DNA of 64,000 nucleotides from Lepidostoma basale (GCA_022606425.2 JAHDVF020000074.1:124001-188000); one strand, 5' to 3'. Numbered from the stretch's first letter, positions 32,918 to 43,421 are shown. The notes: a model not told the origin generated them from the sequence alone. Made by a program: numbers and translations.

Positions 32918-33285
32918 TCATCACGCCGACTCTTGGAAGGGGTAAACAGAAATAATAGACTGCCACACTTTTATTTCCTGACATATTTTTCTCGCTTCCT
33001 CAACTTTAATACATGTGTCATGCACGCGCGTCGATTTCTCTGACACCTTACGTGGCCGACATTCAATATTTGATTTATTTGATCGTTCCACGTTATTCCT
33101 CGGTCTTCCTTTATTTCTAGTTCCATTTATACCGTTAAAATATATATTTTTTACCATTCATTCTTCATATATTCTTTTCATTTGTCCAAACTACCTTAAT
33201 GATCCTTTCATTATTTTGTTCATAACACCATCATTCGCACCGCATTCACTTTATATGAATTACTTTACCAAATTATTAAGCATAA
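32918..33285 (-). mobile_element. TTAG-tailed LINE copy
   Basis: CATCACGCCGACTCTTGGAA leads into the complement of the C-terminal coding region (GTCATGCACGCGCGTCGATT, CGGTCTTCCTTTATTTCTAG, CCATTCATTCTTCATATATT). It ends near AAATTATTAAGCATAATG. The minus frame encodes KVWQSII and NGTRNKGRPRN. Confidence 0.85.
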
Positions 33286-33723
33286 TGCCATTGAAAGGCA
33301 AAACACATCGCTCGAAAAAAATTAAATAAAACATCTGAAAAACGGATGTTTATTTTATTTTACTATTTTTAAAATACGACATATCTATATGATTATCAAT
33401 TACTGAGTACGCGATTGAAACTTAATGTAGGTTTAATGTCAAATTTAACTTATTAGTTTGAAAATTTTCTCATATTCCTACACAAACATATATGCATATC
33501 CATTTCTAAACCAGCCAAGCGCGCTGAAACTTAGATGGTAGGGCGACAGATGGTTAGGTACGGAATAAATTATAAACAAACAAAAGTTTTCCTTTTCCCT
33601 CCGAAGTCAATAGGCACGTTTGAGACGTTTCATACATTCGAGAAGAGAGATAAGATTAAACCGCATGAAGTATGCTATTCGGTTGCTGTTTTAGGTAGAT
33701 AATTCATGAACATAATTATGAGA

Positions 33724-33794
33724 GATCAAAAATGTTTTCAAATCTTTATGGTGAACAATATGTTCACCATAAAGATTTGAAAACATTTTTGATC
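33724..33794. repeat. perfect palindrome, 34-bp arms, 3-base spacer
   Basis: GATCAAAAATG...ATGGTGAACA, ATA, TGTTCACCAT...CATTTTTGATC. I see no mismatch in the 34-bp arms. A perfect inverted repeat implies a recent origin. Confidence 0.95.
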
Positions 33795-33900
33795 AATATA
33801 AAAATTATGTAACTTAAACCAGTATACATGTTCATACATTTCAATTTTTTTTGCGTATTTGCTTCGTGTAATTTTTATTTTTACAATTTTATCCAATTAT

Positions 33901-33960
33901 AAATCAAATCAAATCAGTTTATTAACTCAATAGACATTACAAACAGGAAAATGTTTAAGG
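33901..33960 (-). mobile_element. 3' end of an element with (GATTT)n tail, copy 2
   Basis: Nearly identical to 15021-15085: AAATCAAATCAAATCAG, TATTAACTCAATAGACATTA, CAAACAGGAAAATGTTTAAGG. Confidence 0.5.
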
Positions 33961-34065
33961 CATCTTTTAAGTAACCGTCTTTCATGACATAAAACTGTTC
34001 ACAATGTCAATGTTAACAATAATAATAAATAAATAACAATAACATATCCAAACAAACAAAAACAT

Positions 34066-34536
34066 ATGTAAAAAAGCTAAAATGGCAGTGCACAATTTCG
34101 CTCTCATACCGACCTTTATGTATGGAAGCGAAGCACGGAACTGGCAAAAGAAAGATGAAAGTAGAATCAATGCAGTAGAAATGAGATCTCTCAGACGAAT
34201 GTGTGGATACTATGTGTGTGATAAGAGTGTCGAATGAAAATATATGAAGTTAAATCCGTTGCAAATAATGGTGTTATGAACAAAATGGTTTGGATACATG
34301 GAAAGAATGGTAAAAAAGTGTATGTTAACGATTTAAATCGAACTAGAAGTAGAGAAAGACCGAAAAAAACGTGGCACGATCAAATAAATCAAATATTGAA
34401 TGTCGGCCTCGTGAGGAGTCGCGTGCATGACACGATGTATAAATGTTGAGGAAGCGAAAGAAATATGTCAGGAAAGAAAAGTATGGCAGTCCATTCTTTC
34501 TGCCCACCCCTTCGCGAGACGGCGTGACGGTTAGTT
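34066..34536 (+). mobile_element. TTAG-tailed LINE copy
   Basis: MAVHNFALIPTFMYGSEARNWQKKDESRINAVEMRSLRRMCG is followed by small deletions, NGVMNKMVW, then ERPKKTWHDQINQILNVGLV, and the end CGCGAGACGGCGTGACGGTTAGTTA. It belongs to the 42.1-kb subfamily. Confidence 0.88.
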
Positions 34537-34739
34537 ATTTTTTTTTAAAACAATATTTTAAGTTTTTCAAATGTGGTTAGGTAGTTTATTAAATTGTTGG
34601 CTTAAAGATAAAGTAGTTATGATTGCTCGTCGCTTCCACCTTCTTACATACACTTATTGCAGAATAAAAATTAAAGCATTTTGAAAGCTTTGATTTTAAG
34701 CTTTAAATTAATGTTTGCAACAATGAACAAATCAAAATA

Positions 34740-34990
34740 TTTGATAAATTTAAATCGTATAAATTGGGATCTTGGTAAAATCCGCGAAGCTCGTCTTTCT
34801 GGACCGACGTTTCGGAGATCGTTGCAGTCTCCATCTTAAGGGTGGTTATTATTATCATAACCACCCTAACGATAGATATTATTATCATAACCACCCTTAA
34901 GATGGAGACTGCAACGATCTCCGAAACGTCGGTCCAGAAAGACGAGCTACGCAGATATTCTCAAGATCCTAAATATATATTAAATTCGTA
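34740..34990. repeat. PLE-type fold-back, family H
   Basis: The arms (about 34765-34860 and 34880-34975) are inverted copies: GACCGACGTTTCGGAGATCG / CGATCTCCGAAACGTCGGTC. Each contains a GGAGA-CTGCAACGA-TCTCC hairpin, GAAAC-GTCG-GTC and CTTAAGA in place of CTGANGA. The loop repeats ATTATTATCATAACCACCCT. Confidence 0.75.
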
Positions 34991-34994
34991 TATT

Positions 34995-35560
34995 CATATT
35001 GTTAAGAGTTTAATAATACCCCTATAAGGCGAAGCAAATTGTAATAGATAAGTCGAATTAAGCAATTTGATATCTCGAATCGAGGTTATGTTGATATCTA
35101 TCAACGTTTGCAAGATTCAACTACCGATATTTATCTATTGATATTAAAGTGCATCTATAGAACTGGAGAAATTCAGCTTCACCGCCGCACTGCTATTCCT
35201 GGCCAATCATTCGGCGGAGTTCCAGTTGTGAGCGGATCATAAAGTTTGGGAGCTTTGCCCTTACTTACTTCTGGCTGCCGAAACATGAGTTAGGTTCAAC
35301 TTATCGGCCAACTGGCGTACGAATCTTTGAACTTTCTCTTTCGAGAGATGTTTGTGAGAGAAGAGAGTCGGAATCTGAGAAACGGTTTGAGTTCCAGGAA
35401 TAATAGCACTTTTGCTTGAGATATTTCGGAAACATAAATTTACGCTACATTATATTATTATTTAGTTGGTGCACGGTTTCATATTATTAGGTTATTTATT
35501 GATTCTTAAACAATTATGTTATATTATTTTTATTATGTATCATTTTTTTTTATGAATTTA
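34995..35560. other. unassigned GC-balanced stretch
   Basis: 35100-35420 is GC-balanced and unrepeated (for example CGCCGCACTGCTATTCCTGG). No frame or RNA motif is recognised; it is a conserved non-coding candidate. Confidence 0.25.
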
Positions 35561-35597
35561 AATGCCTGTTTTCTATAAGATTTATTATCCTTATACA

Positions 35598-35665
35598 TAT
35601 AATTCTTCTGTACAGGCGTATGTAGTTCAACTCCTCCTAAAACGCTGGACCGATTTTGAGTGTTA
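35598..35665. mobile_element. possible transposon remnant
   Basis: TAGTTCAACTCCTCCTAAAACGCTGGACCGATTTTGAGTG resembles a phrase that recurs in many insect DNA-transposon and Helitron-like repeats (recollection of the motif, not a search). The boundaries are approximate. Confidence 0.3.
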
Positions 35666-35689
35666 CTCACCGGCCATTTCCATGATCCT

Positions 35690-36469
35690 ACGTGTCAAAG
35701 GAAAGGTTCGAAAGATTGGAAAATGAGTGTCGAATGAAATGAACGATAGACAGATGGTACGACTCCATAACGCATGTTAAATCTTGCTCGCCAGACAAAA
35801 AAAAATAATCGATCCTGCATTGGAATGAGAATGGCGATGAAAAGTGGATATATTTTGAGAATCCTAAACGCAAGAAATCATGGGTTGATCCCAGCCAACT
35901 AAGAGTAAATCGCTTCGGACGGAAGATGATAACTATGCGTTTGGTGGGATTAGCAGGATATTGTCTACAATGATCTGATGAAATCTGGTAAAACTATTAA
36001 TGCCACCTGCTACTACCAACAAATGATCAAATTGCACCATGTTTTGAGGGAAAAATTCCAGATTATCAGCAAAAACATGGAAATCTTAATTTCTTCCACG
36101 ACAATGTACCATCGCACACGTCGAAAATGGTCCGAAATTACTTGAAAGTGTCTCAATCGGCAGGTGTTACCCATCCCGCTTATTCACCAGACCTGGCCCC
36201 TTCTGACTACTATCTATTTTTGTCTATGGACCACGCACACACTGAGCAGCGCTTCGATTCTTATGAAGACGTCCGAAAATGGCTTTATGAGTGTTTTGCC
36301 TCGAATGAGAAAATTTGTTTAAGGCGTGGGGTTCACGAATTGCCCGAAAGATGGGAAAAATGTGTAGTTAGAGAGGGCCAGTACTTTGAATACATATGTT
36401 TTTGCTTTCTATGAAAAAAAACGTAGGTTTTTCTGACTGAAAACCACGAATTTAAACTTATACACCTGG
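35690..36469 (+). mobile_element. mauritiana-like mariner, 5'-truncated
   Basis: The right end CCACGAATTTAAACTTATACACCTGG (36444-36469) reads, inverted, CCAGGTGTATAAGTTTAAAT. This resembles mauritiana-subfamily mariner inverted repeats, and the dinucleotide TA follows at 36470-36471. I find no matching left inverted repeat, so the first half of the element is missing. Confidence 0.8.
35770..36414 (+). pseudogene. mariner transposase remnant (mauritiana type)
   Basis: Frame-shifted pieces encode NGDEKWIYFENPKRKKSWVD (first catalytic D in GDEKW), then KSGKTINATCYYQQ. From 36127 they encode MVRNYLKVSQSAGVTHPAYSPDLAPSDYYLF, with the third catalytic D in APSDY (about 36209). AEQRFDSYEDVRKWL-like and LPERWEKCVVREGQYFE follow. 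The middle HDN region is present only as an off-frame echo near 36097. The enzyme would cut at TA sites. This copy lacks the DNA-binding N-terminus and has at least two frameshifts. Confidence 0.82.
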
Positions 36470-36667
36470 TAGTTAATGTATTGAAAAATCTTATAAAATA
36501 ATGTTTTTTGCAAAATAAATATTGATGTTCAGTTTGAATCTAAACAAAAATATTCTATATTCAAAAGATACAACCCTTTTACAGAATATTATTAAATTTT
36601 GTTTTTGTACGAATTTAAAACTACATTTTGCATGAATAATTTAAAATTAAATTAAAATAAAAAAATT

Positions 36668-37115
36668 ACCGTTCTTTGATGTTTGGAATTGGAACATGGA
36701 ATTGGCAGAAGAAGGATAAGAGTAGAATAAATGTGGTAAAGATGAGATCCCTAAGATGTATGTGTTGTAAAACGATGTACGACAGTATTTCAAATGCTGA
36801 TATGATGAAGAACAAAATAATGAAAGGATTACTGCGATGGTTTGAACATATGGAACGCATGGATGAAGAAAGAATGGTTTAGAAAGTATACGTTAACGGT
36901 GTTAATGGAGTACGGAGTCGTGGAAAACCAAAGAAAACTTGGCATGACCAAATTAATCAAATTTCGGGTATGTCAGAAGTCGGAAGTTTTGACGTGCGTA
37001 TGATTCGCTATGAATGTGGAGGAAGCTAGAAATGTGTCACAGGATCGAGTAGTGTGGCGGTCCATTTTCTCTGCTTACCCCTTCGGAGAAACGGCGTGAT
37101 GGTTTGTTTGTTTAT
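36668..37115 (+). mobile_element. TTAG-family LINE copy with TTTG tail
   Basis: FGIGTWNWQKKDKSRINVVKMRSLRCMC is followed by MMKNKIMKGLLRWFEHMERMDEERMV, then RSRGKPKKTWHDQINQ and the end CGGAGAAACGGCGTGATGG. The tail is TTTGTTTGTTT rather than TTAG. It belongs to the same subfamily as the copies at 48.4 and 57.3 kb. Confidence 0.85.
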
Positions 37116-37681
37116 GAACATATTACTTTCACATAAGATTCTAATATCATAACTGATTTATAATTATTACAATGTATTTATAAAAGGAAACCAAATATTT
37201 TTAGATGTTAATGGAACGCTAATCGAACACTTGTTAGCACTAAATGGCCGCCGTGACTGTTCAAAACTGCGAAACAATAAAACCTTTATAAATATTTTTA
37301 CGCAATTTTGCTGCGACAAATTTTTTTTTCGTTTCGTCAGAACGTAATTAATCTAATGACGCCTTTATATTAGAGACTGTTTTTCTTAAGATCAGATTTC
37401 AGATTTTCACGCAACACTGAAAAGGCTATACAACAATGATTTTCATTTTTGTTTTCTCTAAACTTCTTTCGCGTTCATTAAAAACAAACCTTGAATCAAA
37501 GTTCACTACATTTTTTTTTTAAATATTCAACATCAAATATAATGCTGGTCAAATATAGTATAATGATGATAACGTTATTTATTGTATTTTAAACATTGAT
37601 GTAAAACTCCAAAATACAAGGGTCAAGGGCCAAAAACTGTGCCACAGTTATAAAATTGCTTGCATATAGTATATAATGTAT

Positions 37682-37870
37682 AACTAACTAACTAACTAAC
37701 CATCCCACTGCTTCCCCGAAGGGATATAAAGAAGCAAAAAAATAAACCTTCTCAACATTTATACATCATTCAAAATTATTATTCCAACATTCAAAAGTTG
37801 ATACATTTGTATGTGACAGGTTTTCTTTGGACTTTTTATATTTCGTGATCTTTTCACAACGTAAACTTAT
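37682..37870 (-). mobile_element. TTAG-tailed LINE, diverged 3' end
   Basis: AACTAACTAACTAACTAACC is followed by ATCCCACTGCTTCCCCGAAG. The first 55 bp are clear; similarity then fades. Confidence 0.6.
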
Positions 37871-37874
37871 GTTT

Positions 37875-39320
37875 TTTCATTTATTAATTCTATATAACCT
37901 AATTTTCTTTAAGAATTTTACAACATTTTGCTAATAAAGCTTCCGTTTGCTTGATAATTCAGAATTCATTTCATTTTGTGCATTTCGCACTCTTTTATAT
38001 TTATTTATTTACTGATAACTTACCAAATACAAAGTTTTAATATCTCCCAACTGTGATAAATCGTTCTAGGGAGGTATATATAATAAATATATTGAACGCA
38101 TACTCGTCGAAGATTTCTGTTTCCCAGCTTTTAAATATTATATTATGTTTGTTAATAACCAAAAAAAAAAAAAAAACGTAGCACCGTTTATCAGAAAGGA
38201 TAGGCATAGATAATGGAACGCTACACTATCCTGACACACTAGCTTTATCCACATTCAGCGAGTCATACACATACATTTATTCTTCCGACTTTTTATATGG
38301 CTGACCTGTAAAATCATTCTCGAATAAAATTCAATTCAATTTGAACCTGTCTGAATCGGTGGCACCTTTGACTTTGACTGAATTAAACCTCAATAATCTA
38401 ATTGTTTCCCAGTGCAAAGGACTCCAGAATGAAATGTCACGGCACTAGCTGGAGCAAAAGCATAGAAATAGAGGACGTTTGTGGTAAAACTTTCCTTATT
38501 ATGAGAAAACTTATTAAAGCACATGAGACTTGAACTAAGTCCTAATGTCTTGTTTGAAACAGGTAATTGCAAAGCACAAATGCAAAGGAAAGACTTAATT
38601 ATCTTGCTTACATTACTTAGATTGAGTTTTAACTTTACAAGAGAATCTATTTATAGTTTGCAAGTAATTTGAAACTACATTCACCCCGTTCTTTTACCAT
38701 TTACTAAAACAAAGGATAATGTGCTCTTATTTTAAATGTACATTATTTGCATAAAGCTGATAGTTTCTATAAAAGGCATAACATTGTGTGGTTGAAAAAC
38801 GGAGTTAACTCTTGGATACACTTGAAAACGATTTATTTCAAGTCTACTTGAAATTGCATAGTAGGGGATCTATAACAGTATTTAAAGTCTTCAAAATATG
38901 GAAGCAAGTATATACTATAAATGAACATGTGAATATTTTTTCTATGCTTGCCATCATCTTGTGTTCTGGATTCTCATTTAAATAGCATATAAAAAAATGG
39001 TATTGTCGGAACACTTTACTTCACTCATCGCATTAGTTTATACTCGTATATTTTGTAGCCTTTTTCTCACTCTTTAGTAAAACAAATTTAACGTATAAGG
39101 ATTTTATTCGAAAAACAAATTTAAATATAAGAATGATGACTATCGTCAACAACGTGAATTTTGAACTTGTAATAAAATGTTGTTAAATTTCTAAGAGTTA
39201 TTCATATAATCATTTTAATTTTTAATTTATATATAAAAAAATAATTTGTATGCATATATATTCGAGTGCATTTTGGTTTTGAAGGTTTTTGGCATTTAAA
39301 CACCACGCTTGCCAAACGCG
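37875..39320. other. mostly unassigned AT-rich stretch
   Basis: Apart from the weak LINE piece at 38183-38325 there is nothing recognisable. A 60-codon minus ORF at 38390-38572 is not supported. Confidence 0.25.
38183..38325 (-). mobile_element. TTAG-tailed LINE, strongly diverged
   Basis: CCGTTTATCAGAAAGGATAGG, ATAGATAATGGAACGCTACA and CTGACACACTAGCTTTATCC follow the order of the family 3' end on the minus strand. Confidence 0.5.
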
Positions 39321-39329
39321 TTTCAAATC

Positions 39330-39602
39330 ATGGAACGACTAGCGAGACTGAAGTGGCAATGGGTGGGTCATCTAGCGAGACAAAGTGAGGATAGATGGAC
39401 CCAGAAAATAATAAGGTGGAGACCATATGAAAATAGGTGAAGCGTCGGCAGGCCGCAAAAGAGGTGGGCTGACAACATTGCTGCCGTGGGGGGAAAAATG
39501 TGGCTGCAGCTGGCAGGAAATAGAGACGAGTGGAAAGGAAGGGAGGAAGCCTATGTCCAGCAGTGGACCGATGAAGGCTGACGAAGAAGAAGAAGAAGAT
39601 GC
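39330..39602 (+). mobile_element. RTE-like LINE C-terminus with (GAA)n tail
   Basis: One frame from 39330 to TGA 39579-39581 encodes MERLARLKWQWVGHLARQ, DRWTQKIIRWRP, VGRPQKRWADNI, then LAGNRDEWKGREEAYVQQWT. This is the characteristic C-terminus of arthropod RTE-type LINEs. A single in-frame TGA (39438-39440) replaces an arginine/CGA-like codon. The tail GAAGAAGAAGAAGAAGA starts right after the stop, again with virtually no 3' UTR. Confidence 0.85.
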
Positions 39603-39604
39603 AT

Positions 39605-40430
39605 ATATATATAGGATTTAATTAAATTAATAATAGATTGAGCATATAACAATATGTTGACATATCTTGTTGACATATGATGACGCCATCAAATGATTTT
39701 TGAGCAATCTTACTACAAATAACAAGAGTACACGTATTTAGTTTGTATGCATTGGAATATGTTCCACAAGTCTTGTTCCGATCCGTGACGTTCGTTCATT
39801 AACGATAACTAGATTAGCTGGTTTAAAGGTCTACGGGCTTAAAGCGGCTTGCAGCTAACTTCGGGGAATATCATCTGAGGAAAAATAATTAAGGTTCGCT
39901 TCAAACTAATATGATTTTCTAAAATAGTCGAACTAACGTAATGAAGAAAAGTGATAATATATTAAAGTTCGGAATTTTGGGATGGTTATGAAAATAATTG
40001 AATTTATAAATGTGTTATTCGTAAACGATCGGGTTTAAGTAAACTACCTTATGGTTAGAACTAAGTAAAAGATTCTCGGCCATAATCGGTTAACTTTGTT
40101 ATTTTACATCGTCATTTCTGATGTTTATACAAAATTATTGCTCAACAGACGATCTACGTAGCCATAAAGCCGACAATCTCTCTCTTAAGTTCGATATTAA
40201 TTACTTACAGTGCGTACTGTCAAATATTATTACTCTACAATGCTTTACCATAAATATAAAATAACAATATATTTTAAATTAGATTTTGTATTGAACCTAT
40301 TGTAAAATTTTGATAAAAACAAAAAAAAATTACAAAATCGTAAAATATACCCATTTTTTAGTTTATAAAAAATAATCATTAAAGCCAAACGTTTCAACAT
40401 TATTACATTTTTATTATTTATAATGAACTT
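39605..40430. other. unassigned stretch
   Basis: No repeat partner or coding signal. The composition is slightly more balanced at 39760-39900 and 40130-40200. Confidence 0.25.
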
Positions 40431-40436
40431 AATTAA

Positions 40437-40575
40437 GTTTCGTGAGAAATCAGAGAAATCAACGCAATGACACGATATATGAATATTGAGGAATCAAGAG
40501 AAGTTTGGCGGGAAAGAACAGTGTAGCGGTTTTTCTATCTACCCCTTTGGAAAGACGGCGTGGTGGTTAGTAACT
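40437..40575 (+). mobile_element. TTAG-tailed LINE, short 3'-end copy
   Basis: CGTGAGAAATCAGAGAAATC, GAATATTGAGGAATCAAGAG, TCTACCCCTTTGGAAAGACGG, then GGTTAGTAAC. Confidence 0.8.
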
Positions 40576-40639
40576 TGTTTCAATTACACTTTGATAAGTG
40601 AAATTTTCTTTAATATGATATGTTATAAGCTAGGACTAT

Positions 40640-41445
40640 TTCAATTATTTATAAAATAATTGAAAAAGTCCTAGTATATTTTGTTACACTGACGAAACTC
40701 CGGCGAGAGTGAAACTGGATGGTGGTTGTAAATAATAAAGTGGTTTATAATTTTACAGGTGTATTATTATTATATTCAACACACACAAATGACTCCACCC
40801 TAATCTTGCTCCACGGTGTTCCTCTTGTGACCACGACCAGCTTTTGCTACCTCGGTAGTATAATAGCAGGCTCGGAAGGTACGGAGGAAGATGTAGTCAG
40901 CAGACTCAACAAGGCGAGGGGAGCTTTCGCTATGCTTCGACCTGTATGGCGTTCCAGTATCATTTCGAGAAAGCTCAGCTCCAAATATTCAGCAGTAGCG
41001 TTAAAAGCGTACTGCTGCACGAATGTAAGACTTGGAAATCTACCGCGGACGTTATTGTGAAATTCCAGGTGTTTATAAATAGATCCCATCGCTCAATATT
41101 CATGATCTATTGGCCCCAAACAGTGTCAAATGCCGTTCTCTGGACCATGGCAGGTGAAAAGCCAATTAGAAAACAAGTCGCTAGATGCAAATGGCAGTGG
41201 ATCGATCACACTCTGAGATGGAACTCAGCCTGCATCGCTCAGAGCGCACTAGACTGGTACCCTATGGGGGGTAAGAGGAAGCGAGGCAGACCTAGTGCCT
41301 GGAGAAGAGCCCTGCAGGACGAGGTTTATGCGATAGAATCGGGTGGAGAAGGTTCCTTGAGGCCCTACGCACCATGGAGGTGTGACAGGACAAAAATAAG
41401 ATAAATAAGAATGTCACACCACAAATTAAGTGCTTCATACGAAAT
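40640..41445 (+). mobile_element. PLE family F end split by a LINE-G insertion
   Basis: The left part (40645-40782) has an inverted GGACTATTTCAATTATTT / AATAATTGAAAAAGTCC pair, CTGACGA, an ACTC-CGGCGA-GAGT hairpin, GAAAC, and GTGTATTATTATTATATTCA. Family F at 8.76 kb continues from that sequence into ATGTCACACCACAAATTAA. Here that continuation appears only at 41409, after LINE-G. So LINE-G inserted into an existing family F end. Confidence 0.7.
40783..41405 (+). mobile_element. LINE-G copy 2
   Basis: It encodes VPLVTTTSFCYLGSII, EEDVVSRLNKARGAFAMLRPVW, then after a frameshift (about 40965) SSSVKSVLLHECKTW, SIFMIYWPQTVSNAVLW, AGEKPIRKQVARCKWQWIDHTLR and GKRKRGRPSAWRRALQDEV. About 40 bp are then missing relative to copy 1, before CDRVGW-like sequence off frame. 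It is the longest LINE-G copy here and shows the uninverted order of the 76-bp segment. It lacks RT catalytic motifs. Confidence 0.85.
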
Positions 41446-41639
41446 AATCTTCTTTAAAACCCAAAGTACACACTTTTTAAATAATATTTATGCACTGTTT
41501 GTTAAGCTTTGATAAAATTTTCTTTATCATTTAAATGAAGTAATTCAGCAAGCTGGTCGAGAATTTTCACAACAAGCAGATTTTCAAAAGCTTTATTGTT
41601 TTTGTATATACGAGTATAGTACGTCTCTTTTTTATCTTG

Positions 41640-41905
41640 CACTGACATTATTAAGCGTTTTGTCCCTTTATCAATTTTCCTCCGAGCCCCGGTACAATGC
41701 AGAACGGTAGTGAGAGATATACGAGTGAAGCAGACAGTTCATAATGCGATTCCGGCGCATTAGCGGCGACGGAGATACAGCGGCGTTGGCGCCCCCGCGT
41801 GCTCTTGCGTGAGGGATCGGCGCCCGCCCATCACGGCTACACATATTAGCAGCATTGTGCGATGTCCGCTTCGGGTCATCAGACAAAATTAGTTGCATAT
41901 TGGTT
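41640..41905. other. unassigned GC-rich island
   Basis: CGGCGTTGGCGCCCCCGCGT and GGATCGGCGCCCGCCCATCA stand out from the AT-rich flanks. No long ORF. It could be regulatory or conserved DNA. Confidence 0.3.
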
Positions 41906-42022
41906 AGGTTAGATTAATTTGCATATAAAATAATAATGTTTGATTTATATAAATATTTGATTAATTTTTATTTATTTATTCCAATTAATTAAAATAAGTG
42001 AGAAACGAACAATTATTATAAT

Positions 42023-42066
42023 ATGTTTTAGTTGTCTTTTTCTCTTTTATATACTTTGTATATACA
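42023..42066 (-). repeat. PLE-B fragment left of a LINE insertion
   Basis: TTGTCTTTTTCTCTTTTATA and TACTTTGTATATACA are PLE-B terminal-repeat wording. The rest of that PLE copy resumes at 42602, to the right of the LINE. Confidence 0.65.
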
Positions 42067-42067
42067 C

Positions 42068-42601
42068 ATTTGTATATAAACCTATCCAAAAAAGCTAGAA
42101 TGGCAGTGCACAATGGTGTTCTTCTACCGACCCTTATGTATGGAAGCGAAACGTGGAACTGGCAAAAGAAGGATGAAAGTAGAATAAATGCAGTAGAAAT
42201 GAGATCTCTGAGACGAATGTGTGGATACTCTGTGTATGATAGAGTGTCGAATGAAAATATAAGAAGTGAATGCGGTGCGAATGATGGTGTCATGAACAAA
42301 ATAATGAAAGGAACATTAAGATGGTTTGGACATATGAAAATAATGAATGTAGAAAGAATGGTACAAAAAATATATATTAACGATGTAAATGGAACCAGAA
42401 ATAGAGGAAGACCAAAGAAAACGTGGCACGATCAAATAAATCAAATATTGAATGTCGGCCATGTGAGGAGTCAGAGAAATCGACGCGCGTGCATGACACG
42501 TGAAGCGAGAGAAATATGTCAGGAAAGAAAAGTGTGGCAGTCCATTCTTTCTGCCTACCCCTTCGGGGAGACGGCGTGATGGTTAGTTAGTTAGTTAGTT
42601 T
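42068..42601 (+). mobile_element. TTAG-tailed LINE, best preserved 3' part
   Basis: A copy about 530 bp long ending TCGGGGAGACGGCGTGATGG and TTAGTTAGTTAGTTAGTT. It sits inside a PLE-B copy. About 190 bp of PLE-B, including its ribozyme region, are absent at the junction. It is the youngest-looking member by reading frame. Confidence 0.93.
42070..42579 (+). pseudogene. LINE ORF2 C-terminal fragment, open frame
   Basis: 169 codons without a stop: KARMAVHNGVLLPTLMYGSE, TWNWQKKDESRINAVEMRSL, RRMCGYSVYDRVSN, VMNKIMKGTLRWFGHMK, NGTRNRGRPKKTWHDQINQI, RSQRNRRACMTREAREIC, and VWQSILSAYPFGETA before TGA (42577-42579). The region lies after the RT palm. Related LINEs end with the same GH...GRPxxxW...W arrangement, of unknown biochemical role. 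It has no start or catalytic domain of its own and is presumably inert. Confidence 0.88.
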
Positions 42602-42975
42602 TAATTTTGGAACGTTTACGCTTTTGTTTTAACAAATATTATGAAAAAAATTAAATATTTAAATAATAATTTTAAGTTCTTATTGGGGTTCAGATAAATT
42701 ACTTACAACAAAGGAAATAATCACAGTTTTCTGGACTTCTAAATTTCAGGACATCTAAAATTTCAAGTTTGCTCAAAGTTATATTTCTAGTATTAACATG
42801 CAAAATTTCAACACCATTATCTTTATTAAATGAATGATCTTTTTCAATAATGTGGTTAGCTAATTCTGAAAAATTATTATTAGAGAGACATTTTATGTGC
42901 TCTTTTATTCTTAATTTAAAATCACGGCACCTATAGAAAAAGTATAAGATGTCTTTTTGTGTTCGCACATTCGTT
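42602..42975 (-). mobile_element. PLE-B 3' UTR and GIY-YIG C-terminal fragment
   Basis: The minus strand encodes YFFYRCRDFKLRIKEHIKCL, FSELANHIIEKDHSFNKDNG, then KLEILDVLKFRSPENCDYFL CCK and a stop at about 42699. F-Y-x-x-R-x-F-K-x-R-I-x-EH is the second half of the GIY-YIG endonuclease fold of Penelope-like elements, and N-H...E-x-DHSF is the following conserved block. The 3' UTR (CAACAAAGGAAATAAT inverted, TTTGGAACGTTTACGC) matches 17.3 kb. Confidence 0.8.
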
Positions 42976-43141
42976 TTACGCTAAATCAAAGCAAATCATT
43001 TTCAAATATCCACAGTTATAATTAAAATAATAATCAACTTATTGAAAGTTAAGGCATTAACACTGTGGAATTCCATAGTAATCTACTTTGGGAATTAATT
43101 AAACATTGTTTAGACCACTTTTTTAATAAAAAATATCAAAA

Positions 43142-43185
43142 TACACGAAATGTTTCAGAGGATACCTCCTCCATCTTCAGGTGTA
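43142..43185 (-). ncRNA. hammerhead ribozyme candidate in the PLE 3' end
   Basis: Minus strand: TACAC (stem I), CTGAAGA, extra T, a GAGG...CCTC hairpin, GAAAC-AT-TTC, GTGTA (stem I). Stem I pairs perfectly over 5 bp. The GTC cleavage triplet is TTC here, which breaks the C15.2-G16.2 pair, so activity is doubtful. It lies directly downstream of PLE coding sequence, linking the motif to this element class. Confidence 0.5.
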
Positions 43186-43421
43186 AAAAATATAACCAAA
43201 ACAAATCAAAGGAAGACTTATAAAAACGCATTTAAAATTCGATACAAAAATTCAAAATTACAAATTAAGTTTGACTATTTGTTATAAGTAGGTACTAACA
43301 ATTATTTTTTTAATACTAAATAACATTAAACAATAATAATACATGATGATAATATAATTTAGAAAAACACATACATTTGAAAAGAAATAATTTATATAAA
43401 AAATAATAAATAAATAAATGA

